From the NCBI GenBank assembly GCA_936450465.1, contig OW388297.1:49077630-49141629 (forward strand): DNA of 64,000 bases, written 5' to 3'. Below the pieces are notes generated by a model. The model was not told the DNA's origin, did no database searches, and was given only the letters and a program-made list of their open reading frames with translations. The position numbers were made by a program, and so were the translations under genes. Shown here one piece after another: positions 1 through 11,666 of this stretch; within the stretch, counting starts at the first letter, position 1; the number at the start of each line of letters is the position of its first letter. Source of the DNA: Gibbula magus (taxonomy: Eukaryota > Mollusca > Gastropoda > Trochida > Trochidae).

Positions 1-19
1 GACTTTATCGCCACTCGCG

Positions 20-50
20 TGACGTCATCGAGACAATGTTATGACATCAT
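20..50. promoter_or_regulatory. Paired CRE-like palindromes (22-bp spacing)
   Basis: An exact TGACGTCA starts at 20 and a one-mismatch partner, TGACATCA, starts at 42. TGACGTCA is the palindromic CREB/ATF-type site. The same 22-bp start-to-start distance recurs at 16263 and 49543. A related pair lies at the outer edge of a foldback element near 46.05 kb, so this pair probably belongs to the repeat that continues to 291. Regulatory function is not shown. Confidence 0.45.
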
Positions 51-136
51 ATTGTCAGCTTGCGAAGGCTGTATGTTTACCGTTGAAATAACCCCAAGTC
101 AACATAAAACACAGAAATAATGATATAATAAATAGA

Positions 137-291
137 ATATCTGTTTTTCTTTGACAAATACCATGTTTATCTCATCTCGTGAGGTAGAAAAGTTAAAATA
201 TTTCACTCGCGGCTGCGCCACTCGTGAAATATCTACTTTTCTTCCTTACTCGATGAGATAAACATGGTATTTGTCAAGAAAAGACAGATAT
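137..291. repeat. Foldback (long inverted repeat) element
   Basis: The arms pair over roughly 70 bp each around a centre near 215. The left arm contains GACAAATACCATGTTTATC and the right arm carries its reverse complement. Inner parts of the arms (tttcactcgcggc against gccactcgtgaaa) extend the stem almost to the centre. A diverged relative lies at 45826-45947. No coding capacity is visible. The upstream part, including the CRE pair, is probably the same repeat unit, cut by the window start. Confidence 0.75.
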
Positions 292-949
292 CCTTTATAT
301 AAACTAAAAACATATTAACACTTCGAAATGCCCTAGCCTTCAAAAACTTGATCCACTTTTTAAAAAGTTCACTAAGTATTACAGCAACAATTCCAAAGAT
401 AACCTTTCTGATAGACACAGTATTTCCATGATTGACACATTTATGAAATTGATGATTAATTCAGCTAATCGTAAGAAATCATTATCTCTATGTTACCTTT
501 ATATACAAATATGTTATTTAATGGTGTACCATTGATGATATAATCCAACGATTTAATTGCCAAATGTCACTCTTCCAGAAACCAATTATAAACCAATCAA
601 ATCAACGACATTATCATAAAAAGACATGATTGATGACATACAGACATGATGTCAGTCATAAAAATTTTTTATACATACAGGTAACAATATTCAAGCATTA
701 TCTGTTGTATACTGCTTATAAAGTGCTGCTAAATCCTTTCACTTTCAAGCTACCAAAAAGGGCGACCGCGGGAAAGGGCAGCAACGGTGTTAAACACCAA
801 GTCACCTCTCCTTATTTCACCTCACCTCAAGCTGTTGAAGAACTCACAGGTTTAATTGAAACATGTCCCAATATACTCCGGTAGACACTCTGCAAACCTA
901 AACAAAATCGCATACCTTTGAACCTAAAAATACTGCTTTGATCACATCT
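292..949. other. Unassigned AT-rich interval
   Basis: No recognisable gene. The only plus-strand open frame of note (630-884, 84 codons) has no family resemblance. A short stretch near 783-810 (gcaacggtgttaaacaccaa) resembles the 3' tail of the tRNA-derived SINE seen at 30.6 kb and may be a solo tail. Confidence 0.4.
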
Positions 950-1194
950 GCTATTCATAGTTGAACATAGCAGACAAGCCATGTCTGAAAAGATAAGAGT
1001 TCAAGCTCAAAAGCTTGAAGTCTTTCTTCTGTGAGAAACATTATCATGGTCATCCCCCTAACTGATTCTAACAGAAAGGAGTAACTATATCTCTTTTCGA
1101 CAAATGAACTTTCTTCAAAAGAATTGTGCGAGTGGGCCTGATCGATTGCCTTTAGAGTGATGTTTAACAAAAAAAAGACTATTTTGATGAATAT

Positions 1195-1700
1195 GGGTTC
1201 ATTGTAAAAGGGGAAAAACTACTTTTAAAGAAAAATGGGATCATGTTTGTGAAATGAAAACTTAACTTGTTTCTCACCTGTAAGTCTAAATATGATGTAT
1301 GACCTTTTAGATGATGGATAATGTTGCATTATAATATAGTAATGCCGAAATATAGGAACGTGGAACATTTTATTTTACGATTAGAAATTTTAGATGGTTT
1401 CTGTTAAATAACAAATAAAATTTGTTCTGGTGGTTTTTCTTTCATTGTTATTCGAAACGTAGAATGTTTTTAAATAACGGTGCATGGTAACGACAGAAGA
1501 ACATGAGGCACTCCTTTTAAAACTTTAAACCAGAAAGTGAAGAGATGATGTGAAATCACAACTCGACAACAAATCCTGTTTGGGAGAACACATAGTGTGA
1601 AGAACAGCCGTCTGTCTAAATACTTGCCATAGCACTGAATAGCATCAACGCTGATGGACATTAGTAATGCCAAGACAAAATTGGACACTTAATTTTTAAA
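1195..1700. repeat. Diverged dispersed repeat, copy 1
   Basis: This stretch aligns by eye with 4238-4570. Both contain a cattgta...aaaagg start, then atgtttgtga, taactt(g/a)tttctca and a gatgtatg box. Further on both carry a gatgatgtgaaatcacaac / tgttttgtgaaatgacaac segment. Their minus-strand frames encode similar strings (CRVVISHHL and CQVVISQNS), which reflects the shared DNA rather than a proven gene. Age and origin are unknown. Confidence 0.55.
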
Positions 1701-2137
1701 ACATAAACTGACGCAATTAAAAGATGTTCTATATGAACTTTCACAGTCCTTAATCCGAATCCATTGCAGTCTTATTAGTTGATGGGACCTTTGATTTAAA
1801 TTCCGTAAATGAAAGCAGTTTCTGTTAAACATGAAATTGCAATCATGCACATTTGTATAACAGAACCATTAATAAAATATTATCAACACCAAAACGTTTC
1901 AAACATCAGAAACAACATAAACATCAGAACAGGAAATGGTCAATACTCTTAAGGCAATGAAGACATGAATTACTCTCACAATAATGACTGTTCATTTTAA
2001 TTGTTAATCGGGTGTTACCTAACCATGAAATTTAATGCCGATGTCGAACATTATCTTAAACGTTCATTGTGGCAAAACTTACCGGAAGCGTTCTTGTATT
2101 TAAGAAACTAGCGAATACTATGAATGTATTACTGAAT

Positions 2138-2759
2138 ATCAATTTATCACAATCCATTTAATGGCACCAATGGGCACATAACCTCAATTCGTTAGGCACA
2201 TAAAGCTAGTACATGGCAATGAGTTTGCCAGTGATCGCCATATGAGCGACCATTGGGATCAAAGGATTAATGTTCTCTTGGCCTGATACTGCTTCCATAA
2301 ATCGGCCATCGGCGTATGTAATATTTGAATTATGTTTCATTTCGACATTGTTATAGAATGATATATCCGTTTCCATAGTGATATAAGTTATCAGAAGCTT
2401 CTCTTTAACAAGAGGCCACTGAAACATGAAAACACTTTATGAACAAACATCAATTTATCAATGTCAATTTAATGGCAGCTAAGAGCACATAACCTCTCGT
2501 CGTAAGGCACTTAAAGTTAGTATATGGCAGTGAGCTTGCCAGTGATCGCCATATGAGCGACCATTGGGATCAAAGGATAAATGTTCTCCTGGCCTGATAC
2601 TGCTTCCAGTCACTGGCAAATGTGAAATCCTGCTTAATGTCGAATGTTTCAACATTGTAATGGAATGATATATTCATTTCGTATCTGAATTGAACATTGG
2701 CAAATACTGTTCATTAGCTTACAACTGCAGATGCCACCCTGGCCCATATATTCATATAA
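2138..2759. repeat. Tandem duplication, about 311-bp period
   Basis: The block starting at 2138 (atcaatttatca) repeats at 2449. The best-conserved part is about 90 bp beginning with gccagtgatcgccatatgag, near-identical in the two copies around 2230 and 2540. Weaker relatives sit near 5390 and 5825, so the duplicated block is part of an older local repeat. No coding signature. Confidence 0.8.
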
Positions 2760-4237
2760 CAAAAGTCAGTGTTGCGTGTGATTAGAGACCACGGAAGGAA
2801 GGTTTCACTTACGATCACAGTGGCTAGAAACGATGACATTTTTGTACATCCTCCCCAATATAACGACCCCGTTTCAATCACCATTACCCCGAATGAATGC
2901 CCTAATCACCTGCGCCAATGACAAACCAATCCAAACCTCTATCCACTTGTAACCCACATACACTAACCAATCCATCCAATTTGACTTTCTAACCACTCAC
3001 TCAGAACTAAAATTGACATAGTTATTACCACCCCCTCACGCCATGCAATCCACATTTGCTTTGTTTTCCTCGAACCGAAAGCCCTGCACCGGGTACCCAC
3101 GGCTTGTCTTCGCGCAAACCTGTTGACCGCGTTATCAACTCAAGTCTTAATGAACCACCAAAGCTCATCACTGGCAAGAACAAGACTATGCCATTCGTAT
3201 TTAACTTACCAACATTTGAAAAATGCCACAACATACGAAAAAAGTTTCAAAACAGCAAGTTGGTTTTGACACTTACTTCTCTACGGCCACATCTCTCGAA
3301 ATAATCGTAATCGCAACATATTTACATTCAGCGTAAATTAAAAGATGTTGTGCATATTTAGAGCTATAAACCGTTATTAAACATAGACCAGGGATACTTC
3401 AAACCCTCAGCTTACCTTAAAGAACGAGTTTTGAATGTTTTGTCATGACTTGGTGATGTTCCAGATAACAATATACCAGTATGATATACGAGTTTTCCGC
3501 TCTTTTAGAAGCTAATTTACAGTTGACTAGCACCTTTTCATGTTCTAGAGTAAAGTACTTAAGACTTGCACTCTTTTATGTCTCATACTGTAACATCTTC
3601 ACCCTTCAGTCTCTGACGCTTATTCTAAGTGTTCGTCTTGGTTAAAACGATGTTTACAAAAATGTTTACAAAAAACACGGTTTTGATTAAAATCTTGTTT
3701 CAGCTTACATTTTCTTTGAAATGAGACTTAGTGTTGAAAGTACAAATATGTATTAGATTCTCGAAGGTCTTTCTGCATCCATCAACATTCTAGTTCACCA
3801 TACACGTCACATACATTTATCGTAGTGCGAGTATAGGGTATATAAGATTATAGATAATATTTTATACAGGTGAATCCTAAACATATATTTACCTTCTTGC
3901 TTATCTTATTGTAAATATCAGTGGATTTGTGATGTATTTGAGGTTCGAGGCATTGAGAAAATGAAACTGATAATTCTGAGCTGTATTTTAACTTCAGCAG
4001 TTACGATTTAAAGTACCATGGCATAATCTTATTTCACATATCACTTGGATACACAAGGAGGTGAACAAACTTTCGGAATGCAGCAAAAGAGTTAAGGCTA
4101 AATGCATTAAATCTTTTTTTCTTTCAGTGTCATTTTCTCATAACCTTAAACCTTGGCAAACTAGATGTTGCTATGGGAATAACTATATCATCTACTGACA
4201 ACTTTAAATCACAAATAAAATACTCCTAGAGTGATGT
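2760..4237. other. Unassigned interval
   Basis: Two overlapping open frames on opposite strands (3025-3234 minus, 3056-3304 plus, 82 codons) lie in a less AT-rich patch. The plus frame reads ...KTMPFVFNLPTFEK... and I cannot place it in a family. Nothing else is visible. Confidence 0.4.
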
Positions 4238-4570
4238 TTCCATTGTACCGCCAAAAGGAAAACATATATAAAAACTATGTAAAGAGAAGAAAAGATAATG
4301 TTTGTGAATTTAACTTATTTCTCATAATAAGCTTCACAGAGTTTAACAGAATTCATAAATCGTGATGTATGGCGTAGACAAAAATTGGAACTGTATTTGA
4401 CAGATGAAGATGAACTGTTTTGTGAAATGACAACTTGACAAAAGACCCTGCTGGACAAAATCCAGTTTGCGACGACAATCATTCTGATAGATGGCTTGTG
4501 TTGTAAAACATTGGTGGTCATGAATAACCAGTCAAATAGAACGCAAAATAGAACATTAGACTCTTCATTT
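4238..4570. repeat. Diverged dispersed repeat, copy 2
   Basis: Homologous by eye to 1195-1700, as described there. Conserved islands include gtttgtga, acttatttctca, gatgtatgg and tgtgaaatgacaacttgac. Indels between islands suggest an old duplication. Confidence 0.55.
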
Positions 4571-4949
4571 GAAAAGAATAGTCTAATAACTTAATCTATC
4601 GCAACTCAGTGGTCCTCTGTATTAAATGTCAATGTGTAAACCCTTTTTCAAACTAAATGTGACATAAGGCCTAGCTGAAGAGGTGAAAACAATGACAACG
4701 AACACAATTAATTGTGCAAAGAATAAATCGGTTAAATGTGATGGATGGATCATGGGTGACAGTGAATGATGGTCCGTTGAAACGCGATTGTGCAATTTTT
4801 AAAAATTAACCTTTACTAGACACTAAACATACTAATTTAATGTAATTAAAACTTAACTGAATGTCTTTTAATCATAAAAAGAACATATAGCACTTTTATA
4901 ATTAGTTTGATAAAGAAACTGAAGAAATGATATTTTTTTAATAACAGAG

Positions 4950-5900
4950 GATTGCTTGTTCAACACATCAGTCTTTGAATGTGATGTATGACCACAGAAG
5001 ACATTGAATGTTGTTCCCTTGTAAGAAATTGGGGACTTGAGCATTGCAAACGTGACCCTTTGTTTGAAATCATGGGTTCGAAGAATATAGAATTACAGTA
5101 GATCATGTCAAGGGCATAGAGAATACTTTCTTACACCTGGAAATTTACTCATCATTTCTATTAAATATATAGTTACACCTTTAACTTACACCATTTTGAT
5201 AATGCTCTTTCAGGAATTATCATAAAGCTTTCATCATAACATAAAACATTCAGAAGCTAGACAATGTTTGTAAACAGGAAACGACCGTTAATAATGTAAA
5301 ACAAATAATGAGCAAATATCAACAGTATCATAACCTCTAAACATGGGACAAAACACGTCTGTAATAAACACAAACATAATAATGTATGGTGATGAGTTTC
5401 CCAGCGATCATCCGTATGCCTCCTCTTTGGGATCAAACGAACTCTCTTTATACAATAAACCATGAGCATTATTGTTAATCCCAGTCAAATTGTGATTGTT
5501 CTTCAAAGTGATTTAGCGTAGAGGATAATGAATAATGAACAAATGTAGCACGTGGGACACTTGACTTAAAAGATGAGGTACTACAGCTGCTTTATAAAAG
5601 AATATATTGTTGGAATCACAAGAAACCTATTAGACAAACTGGATTGTGTGAAGAACATCAGAGCACGCTTCTTAGTGTGGTGTGTTTTATTACGACACAA
5701 TGAATTATTGTCCATTGTAACGAAAGAATAACATTGCGTACTTTATGTGAACATATAAACTTAAGTAGGTCTACCGAAACGTTAGATGATTTCGGATAAG
5801 TATTGATAAAGAAGTCATATGGCAATTCGGTTCCCAGTGACTGTCTGTATGACGTACTGTTAGGACAAAAGAAATGGTATTCTTGTAACCTTGAGCTCCC
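4950..5900. repeat. Further degenerate members of the 1-6 kb repeat cluster
   Basis: gtgatgtatgacc recurs at about 4980 and matches the box at 1290. gatgagtttcccagcgatcatccgtatg at about 5390 and ggcaattcggttcccagtga at about 5822 are weak relatives of the 2138/2449 block. Near 5620-5660, aatcacaag...gtgtgaagaacat resembles 1553-1605. Individual boundaries cannot be set by eye. Confidence 0.4.
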
Positions 5901-8900
5901 TTTCAGTAATAAATCATGGGCACAGGTTTAACTATTGATGCTTTTTGCTGATACAACAACGTGTGATATGGAATTTAACCTCCACACTATTTACATGACG
6001 TTCCTGGGCTATTTCCTGCCCCTGTGCCAGGTGTTAATGGCTCACTATTCTGAACTGTTTCATTCGTTTCGTTTTTCAATGGAATAATAATGAAAATAAC
6101 CCAAAGAAAAAAAACATATTTTCCTTGTAGGAGTAACATGTGGATTTATTCTGTAATTTATATGTTCTTAGGTATGGTTGAAATACCAATTGAATGTAAT
6201 CAATGCATAGTTAACGAAAGAGTAAGGATATTGTACAAAAGACAGTTGAATTACTAAATGTATTAATCACATGAAAATCATAACTACATACTACAATACC
6301 TTGGTTGTATAGTGGTCCTTAACCTGAATAAATTATGTGTTTGTCTGCCAATTTAGGAGTCATATTGGAGTGATATTGGTTGTCTAGTTTGTCATAGCTT
6401 GTAAACATTTATTTTGATTATTATGATATATATATAACGTTTAAGTTGTTCATTTATATCTTTTCTATGTTAAATAAATGCCATTTTAAAATTTTCCACA
6501 ATGCACTTTCCAAATCTTTTAAACTTTCTAGAAGTTTTTTCTAACTTTTGAAACTCTTCTCCTCTGGTGCTTCTCGTTCACAGTGACTGATGTTATCTTT
6601 TCACCTTGTTTTCTCAGGAAGTATTGCTACCTGATGTATGTAAGTGTACCTGAAACTTTCCAACATTTCTGACAGCAACTGCTCTCGAAGATAATTTCGG
6701 GAACTAAATGAACATATACACCCTTAAGACAAACACAAGTAGGAATTCTGTCTGTTTGCGAGAGAAGGTGCGAACACGTGAGTTTGACTTTATCATGTTT
6801 TCTCATGTTCGTATTGTTCCTCAGAGAGAACTTGATCTTGAGCGACATCATACAATTCTTATGGCGTCATTTAACTGTAAAAACGTTACATTTAGTGACT
6901 GAATACAAAGGAATCTTTTAAATCTGTTCATTATTGGAGTGCTAAACTTGTGTCAAAAATGGATTATCTTAATTAAGGACATTTATGAAGTTTGTGAATA
7001 AAACAAAGAATTATTAAACTGGAATCACAATCGAGCTTTTGTCCCAACTAAAACAAATTGGGTTTGAATCCCGTTGAACTAATTCATTGGTTCCTCTTTT
7101 ACACCCGTGCCATAATAGCAGCACAATTTGAGAGGAGAAAAGTTAAAGAGATTATATATATCCACACTAAATGCACTATTTCCAGAGTAATCTAGGATGT
7201 AACACTTACGTTAATCATGCAATCATGTACTCTTATGAGTGTAATTACTATTTAACGATTATGGTACTTAAACACCTGTTATGTAGACCACCAGAATAGG
7301 TCTCAAGTAACATACAGCTGATGCATCTACTGCCGAACATAATTTCACTCTATTCGAACCCCCCATTACCATTTCAGAGTTCAGTAGGAATCTCTATTCC
7401 GACTGAGGGGATCCAGTGTAAGAATACTTCAACCAGACCAAAGTCTTTGACATATAGGTATTTTGAACACAGGTTTGTACCAATCATAGCACCGTTTTAC
7501 GTTGATCTGGTTCTGTAGTTCATATTTCAAAGCTTAGCTATGATCAGGTGTTGAATTCATAGTGGAGCAATTTTCGAAACATCTTACCGTTTTCACTATG
7601 CTGTCGTGTTGGTTTACCGATACTATATTAACAGTTCCCCTCAACGGACCATCATATCGTTCGAATGTGTATCGTAAGTGGAATAACGTTCACTGGAGAG
7701 GTTTTTGTGGTCGTTTTTCGAGTTTGAAGAGATATTAAAGTTATCTAGATCTCAGGGGTGACATCGTGGAAATCAGTCGGATTTTGCAGATAAATGTTTA
7801 GGTGATAGGTAGATGCGTTCAATTATGAATGTCACTGATTCTTATTATTACTTTAGACCTAATGTTGAATGGACCCTTAGATCGGCAATATGGCTGCCTT
7901 TGCTCCTTTACTCTATGTAAAATAGGGTGTCGGATTTTGTTTTACCTGCGTTTACCTACGTTTTACCTACGTTTAAATTACGATGTCGAGTTCCACAACA
8001 ATTGAACGTTCATTTTACTTAAGAGAGAGAAATTATGTATATCTGCAGAATAAAATCCCTTGAATTAAATTGTAAATAAAGAATAATCACATATTCATTC
8101 ATTCAATAATTCCCGGAAGGGAAAATCAATAAATCACACCCCATTCGTAAAAAGCGTATGTAACGCTTGCTCATATAATATACTATGTATGCAGCAGGTC
8201 ATATACGAAACATCTTGAGTTCCAGTATTATCATTGTCTATAGAGGTATCTCCATGCACAGTGGGACATACCTGTAGCAATCATCCCTACATACACGTTC
8301 TCTGGCAGACACTATGCAGTTTACTTGGTGCACCATTCTTAGATACAGGGAACCGTTAAGGTAGGTATATACGTTAATAGCAAAAAAAGGAAGAGGATCT
8401 TCAGGAATCCCTTAATGGAGACACGTCACTTTCCATTCTCCTAGGAGAATAGACAACAACGTTAGCTAAGCGACAAAGCCATTTTAAAGAGAATTTGTCA
8501 TCGTCTTCAACTGCCATTTATTGTGAAAATTTTGGCAGGTTGAGATTAGACGTGAACCCTCACCTTTAACATAATGTTAGTTAGTTTGTATTTTCGTTTT
8601 GGGTTAGTTGTGACTTGTGACTTGTGACTTGTCACCGCGGAAGTCGGGGCCAAAAGAATGAAACGCGGACCAACAAGGTGGCCAAAACTTATTGACTATT
8701 GTGTTAATAAATTCGGAAAACTGAAACTGATTACTGGCTTGACATAATTTCGATCATTCTCAATTGTTTGCCTGTTGTATTGGCCAACATTAAAACACTA
8801 ACTGATTACAAGCAGGCATTGTGTAGGGAGCACAACGTCATAGAAAACGTGATGTTAAATTTTATGATGTCGGGCTGACATGTCAGCGGGATGAAGTGAG

Positions 8901-9136
8901 TTTATTATCATGTCAAACTTCAGGTTTAGAGGTTTTTCTGAGTATTTTACTGAATACATAATTAATAAATATGAACTCTCAGTTTTCTCAATTTAATTGT
9001 AATGTTATCTCTGCTTAATGTTATAACGTTTCAACAGAAAAATATGAAACCGTTGTGATGATCATGAAGAATTTATCAAATGCCTTCCAAACTATTCAGC
9101 CACTTCAAAGGATTGATTTCTTGTCATATATCCTTA
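5901..9136. other. Unassigned interval with two tiny tandem repeats
   Basis: No gene is recognised. Open frames at 6627-6851 (minus), 6708-6902 (plus) and 7321-7518 (plus) are short, and the first two overlap on opposite strands. About 7941-7974 holds three copies of a TTTACCTACG-like decamer. About 8608-8633 holds three copies of TGTGACT. The remainder is plain AT-rich sequence. Confidence 0.4.
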
Positions 9137-9488
9137 AAGGGGCAGTAGCACGTTTTTTCGCTCAAATAAGTTGTAAATGTATTTGAAAATTAATTTCACC
9201 AATAGTAAAACATCCCTTTTTCTTAGGAAAAAAAGTTTAAAATGAGTGTACATGTTTCGGTAAAGCCATGGGCATCGTTTTTGTAATACAAAATAATAAA
9301 TTGTGGTCACAATAAAATGGCCGCCATGCAATTTTGCTTTATACGCAATATAGTTTTTACCACTACAGATAATTGGTTTGTGTAATAAGATGTTTTACCC
9401 TCTATAGTTACTTTTAATGACTTAAACTATCATTATAAATGGCTAATTTGAAAAAATAAATTTTGCAGAAAACGTGCTACTGCCCCTT
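9137..9488 (+). mobile_element. TA-flanked MITE, GTAGCACG family (352 bp)
   Basis: Terminal inverted repeats AAGGGGCAGTAGCACGTTTT (left) and its exact reverse complement (right) bound a non-coding body. A TA dinucleotide lies immediately outside each end (9135-9136 and 9489-9490), as expected for Tc1/mariner-type insertion. The body contains aaaatggccgccatgcaatt and gatgttttaccctcta, which recur in the copies at 28305, 33118 and 61595. It is non-autonomous. The minus-strand open frame inside it is incidental. Confidence 0.88.
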
Positions 9489-9670
9489 TATTATTGGAAT
9501 ATCACATCAATGACTCAGAATATCAGCGTCAACATTGACAAGAACATTCTTTATCCAATGAATATAAATCTTTAAAATAGAGCCATGGGCTCTGTAGCTC
9601 ATCAGAATGTCATTGATTTATTATCTAAGGTTGAATATCTAAGTTATCTCAAGTAAAACATTGTTAACAA

Positions 9671-11556
9671 GCAAAAAATAGGTTTTTAGATCATGACCCT
9701 TGTGACCCGTATTTGGAGTCACAGGGTCACCAATCCTACAATTAAGAATCACCTTTGACCAAAGAGTCTCTACACAACATTTCACCTTTCTTGAGCTTTA
9801 CATACTTGAGATAAAGATGAAAATAGGTTTTTGGGTCATGACCCGTGACCTAGATTGGGGTCACAGGGTCACAAAATCTACAATTTAGAATCTCCATTGA
9901 CCAAGGAGTCTGCACACTTTTCAGCTCTCTAGACCTTTTGGAACTGGAGAAGAAGATGAAAATAGGTTTTTAAGGATGTGACCCCTGTGACCCCATTTGG
10001 GGTCACGGGGTCACGAAATCTACAATTTAGAATCCCCATTACCCAAGGAGTCTGCACACAACGTTTCAGCTCTCTAGACCTTTTAGAACTAGAGAAGAAG
10101 ATGAAAATAGGTATATAAGGATGTGACCCCTGTGACCCCACTTGGGGTCACGGGGTCTCGAAATCTACAATTTAGAATCCCAATTACCCAAGGAGTCTGC
10201 ACACAACCTTTCAGCTCTCTAGACCTTTTGGATCTCGAGAAGAAGATGAAAATAGGTTTTTAACGATGTGACCCCTGTGACCCCATTTGGGGTCACGGGG
10301 TCACGAAATCTACAATTTAGAATCCCCATTACCCAAGGAGTCTGCACACAACGTTTCAGCTCTCTAGACCTTTGAGAACTGGAGAAGAAGATGAAAATAT
10401 GTTTTTAAGGATGTGACCCCTGTGACCCCATTTGGGGTCACGGGGTCACGAAATCTACAATTTAGAATCCCTATTACCCAAGGAGTCTGCACACAACGTT
10501 TCAGCTCTCTAGACCTTTTAGAACTAGAGAAGAAGATGAAAATAGGTGTTTAAGGATGTGACCCCTGTGACCCTATTTGGGGTCACGGGGTCTCGAAATC
10601 TACAATTTTGAATCCCAATTACCCAAGGAGTCTGCACACAACTTTTCAGCTCTCTAGACCTTTTGGATCTCGAGAAGAAGATGAAAATAGGTTTTTGACG
10701 ATGTGACCCCTGTGACCCCATTTGGGGTCACGGGGTCACGAAATCTACAATTTAGAATCCCCATTACCCAAGGAGTCTGCACACAACGTTTCAGCTCTCT
10801 AGACCTTTTAGAACTAGAGAAGAAGATGAAAATAGGTGTTTAAGGATGTGACCCCTGTGACCCTATTTGGGGTCACGGGGTCTCGAAATCTACAATTTAG
10901 AATCCCAATTACCCAAGGAGTCTGCACACAACGTTTCAGCTCTCTAGACCTTTTGGATCTCGAGAAGAAGATGAAAATAGGTTTTTAACGATGTGACCCC
11001 TGTGACCCCATTTGGGGTCACGGGGTCACGAAATCTACAATTTAGAAATCCCATTACCCAAGGAGTCTGCACACAACGTTTTAGCTCTCTAGACCTTTTA
11101 GAACTAGAGAAGAAGTTGAAAATAGGTTTTTTAGGATGTGACCCCTGTGACCCCATTTTGGGCCACGGGGTCACGAAATCTACAATTTAGAATCCCAATT
11201 ACCCAAGGAGTCTGCACACAACTTTTCAGCTCTCTAGACCTTTTGGATCTGGAGAAGAAGATGAAAATAGGTTTTTAACGATGTGACTAATGTGACCCCA
11301 TTTGGGGTCACGGGGTCACGAAATCTACAAGTAAGAATCCCAATTACCCAAGGAGTCTGTACACAACTTTTCAGCTCTCTAGATCTTTTGGAACTGGAGA
11401 AGAAGATGAAAATAGGTTTTTAAGGATGTGACCCCTGTGACCCCATTTGGGGTCATGGGGTCACGAAATCTACAATTTAGAATCCCCATAACCCAAGGAG
11501 TCTGCACATAAAATTTCAGCTCTGTGGAGTCATTGGTTCTGGAGAAGAAGTCGATT
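9671..11556. repeat. 145-bp tandem array, about 13 units, with higher-order structure
   Basis: The anchor gtgacccctgtgacc (or variants) starts at 9693, 9838, 9978, 10123, 10268, 10413, 10558, 10703, 10848, 10993, 11138, 11283 and 11428. Every step is 145 bp except 9838 to 9978 (140). Each unit carries the perfect hairpin GTGACCCCATTTGGGGTCAC or a variant. A diagnostic site after agacctttt varies as gaactggag (G), gaactagag (A), gatctcgag (C) or gatctggag (D), in the order G A C G A C A C A D G. This implies spread of trimers and then dimers by unequal exchange. The many short open frames across it (RFRDPVTPNGVTG repeats) are artefacts of the array. Confidence 0.95.
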
Positions 11557-11613
11557 GACGGACGGACGGACGGACGGACGGACGGATGGACGGATGGACG
11601 GATGGACGGACGC
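11557..11613. repeat. (GGAC)n / (GGAT) microsatellite
   Basis: A tetranucleotide run of gacg/gatg units follows the last 145-bp unit and precedes the element's terminal hairpin, the usual position in molluscan elements of this type. Confidence 0.95.
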
Positions 11614-11666
11614 CGGACACCATGCCATGCCATAAGCCCATCGGGCCTTTCAGGCCTGATGAGCTA

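Larger units (their letters stand above)
9595..11666 (+). mobile_element. Pearl-like / Helentron-associated non-autonomous element
   Basis: The element starts with TAGCTCATCAG (9595-9605) and ends with the reverse complement CTGATGAGCTA (11656-11666). Between them are a short unique stretch, thirteen 145-bp units, a (GGAC)n-type tract and a subterminal imperfect hairpin (about 11635-11665, arms agcccatcgggcc and ggcctgatgagct). The same order (tandem core, microsatellite, terminal hairpin) is known from molluscan pearl elements and Helentron-associated elements. There is no Rep/helicase coding, so mobilisation would have to be in trans. The family assignment is by architecture and remembered consensus, not by a search. 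Confidence 0.72.

Noticed and set aside
3056..3304. 82-codon frame as a retroelement or host protein fragment
   Set aside because: The frame has no motif I can name and overlaps an equally long frame on the other strand.
9929..11633. Several similar open frames (65-84 codons, GSQGSHPYIP-type and RFRDPVTPNGVTG-type) as a protein family
   Set aside because: They are the same 145-bp tandem unit read in frame. The 145-bp period is not a multiple of three, so frames break between units.
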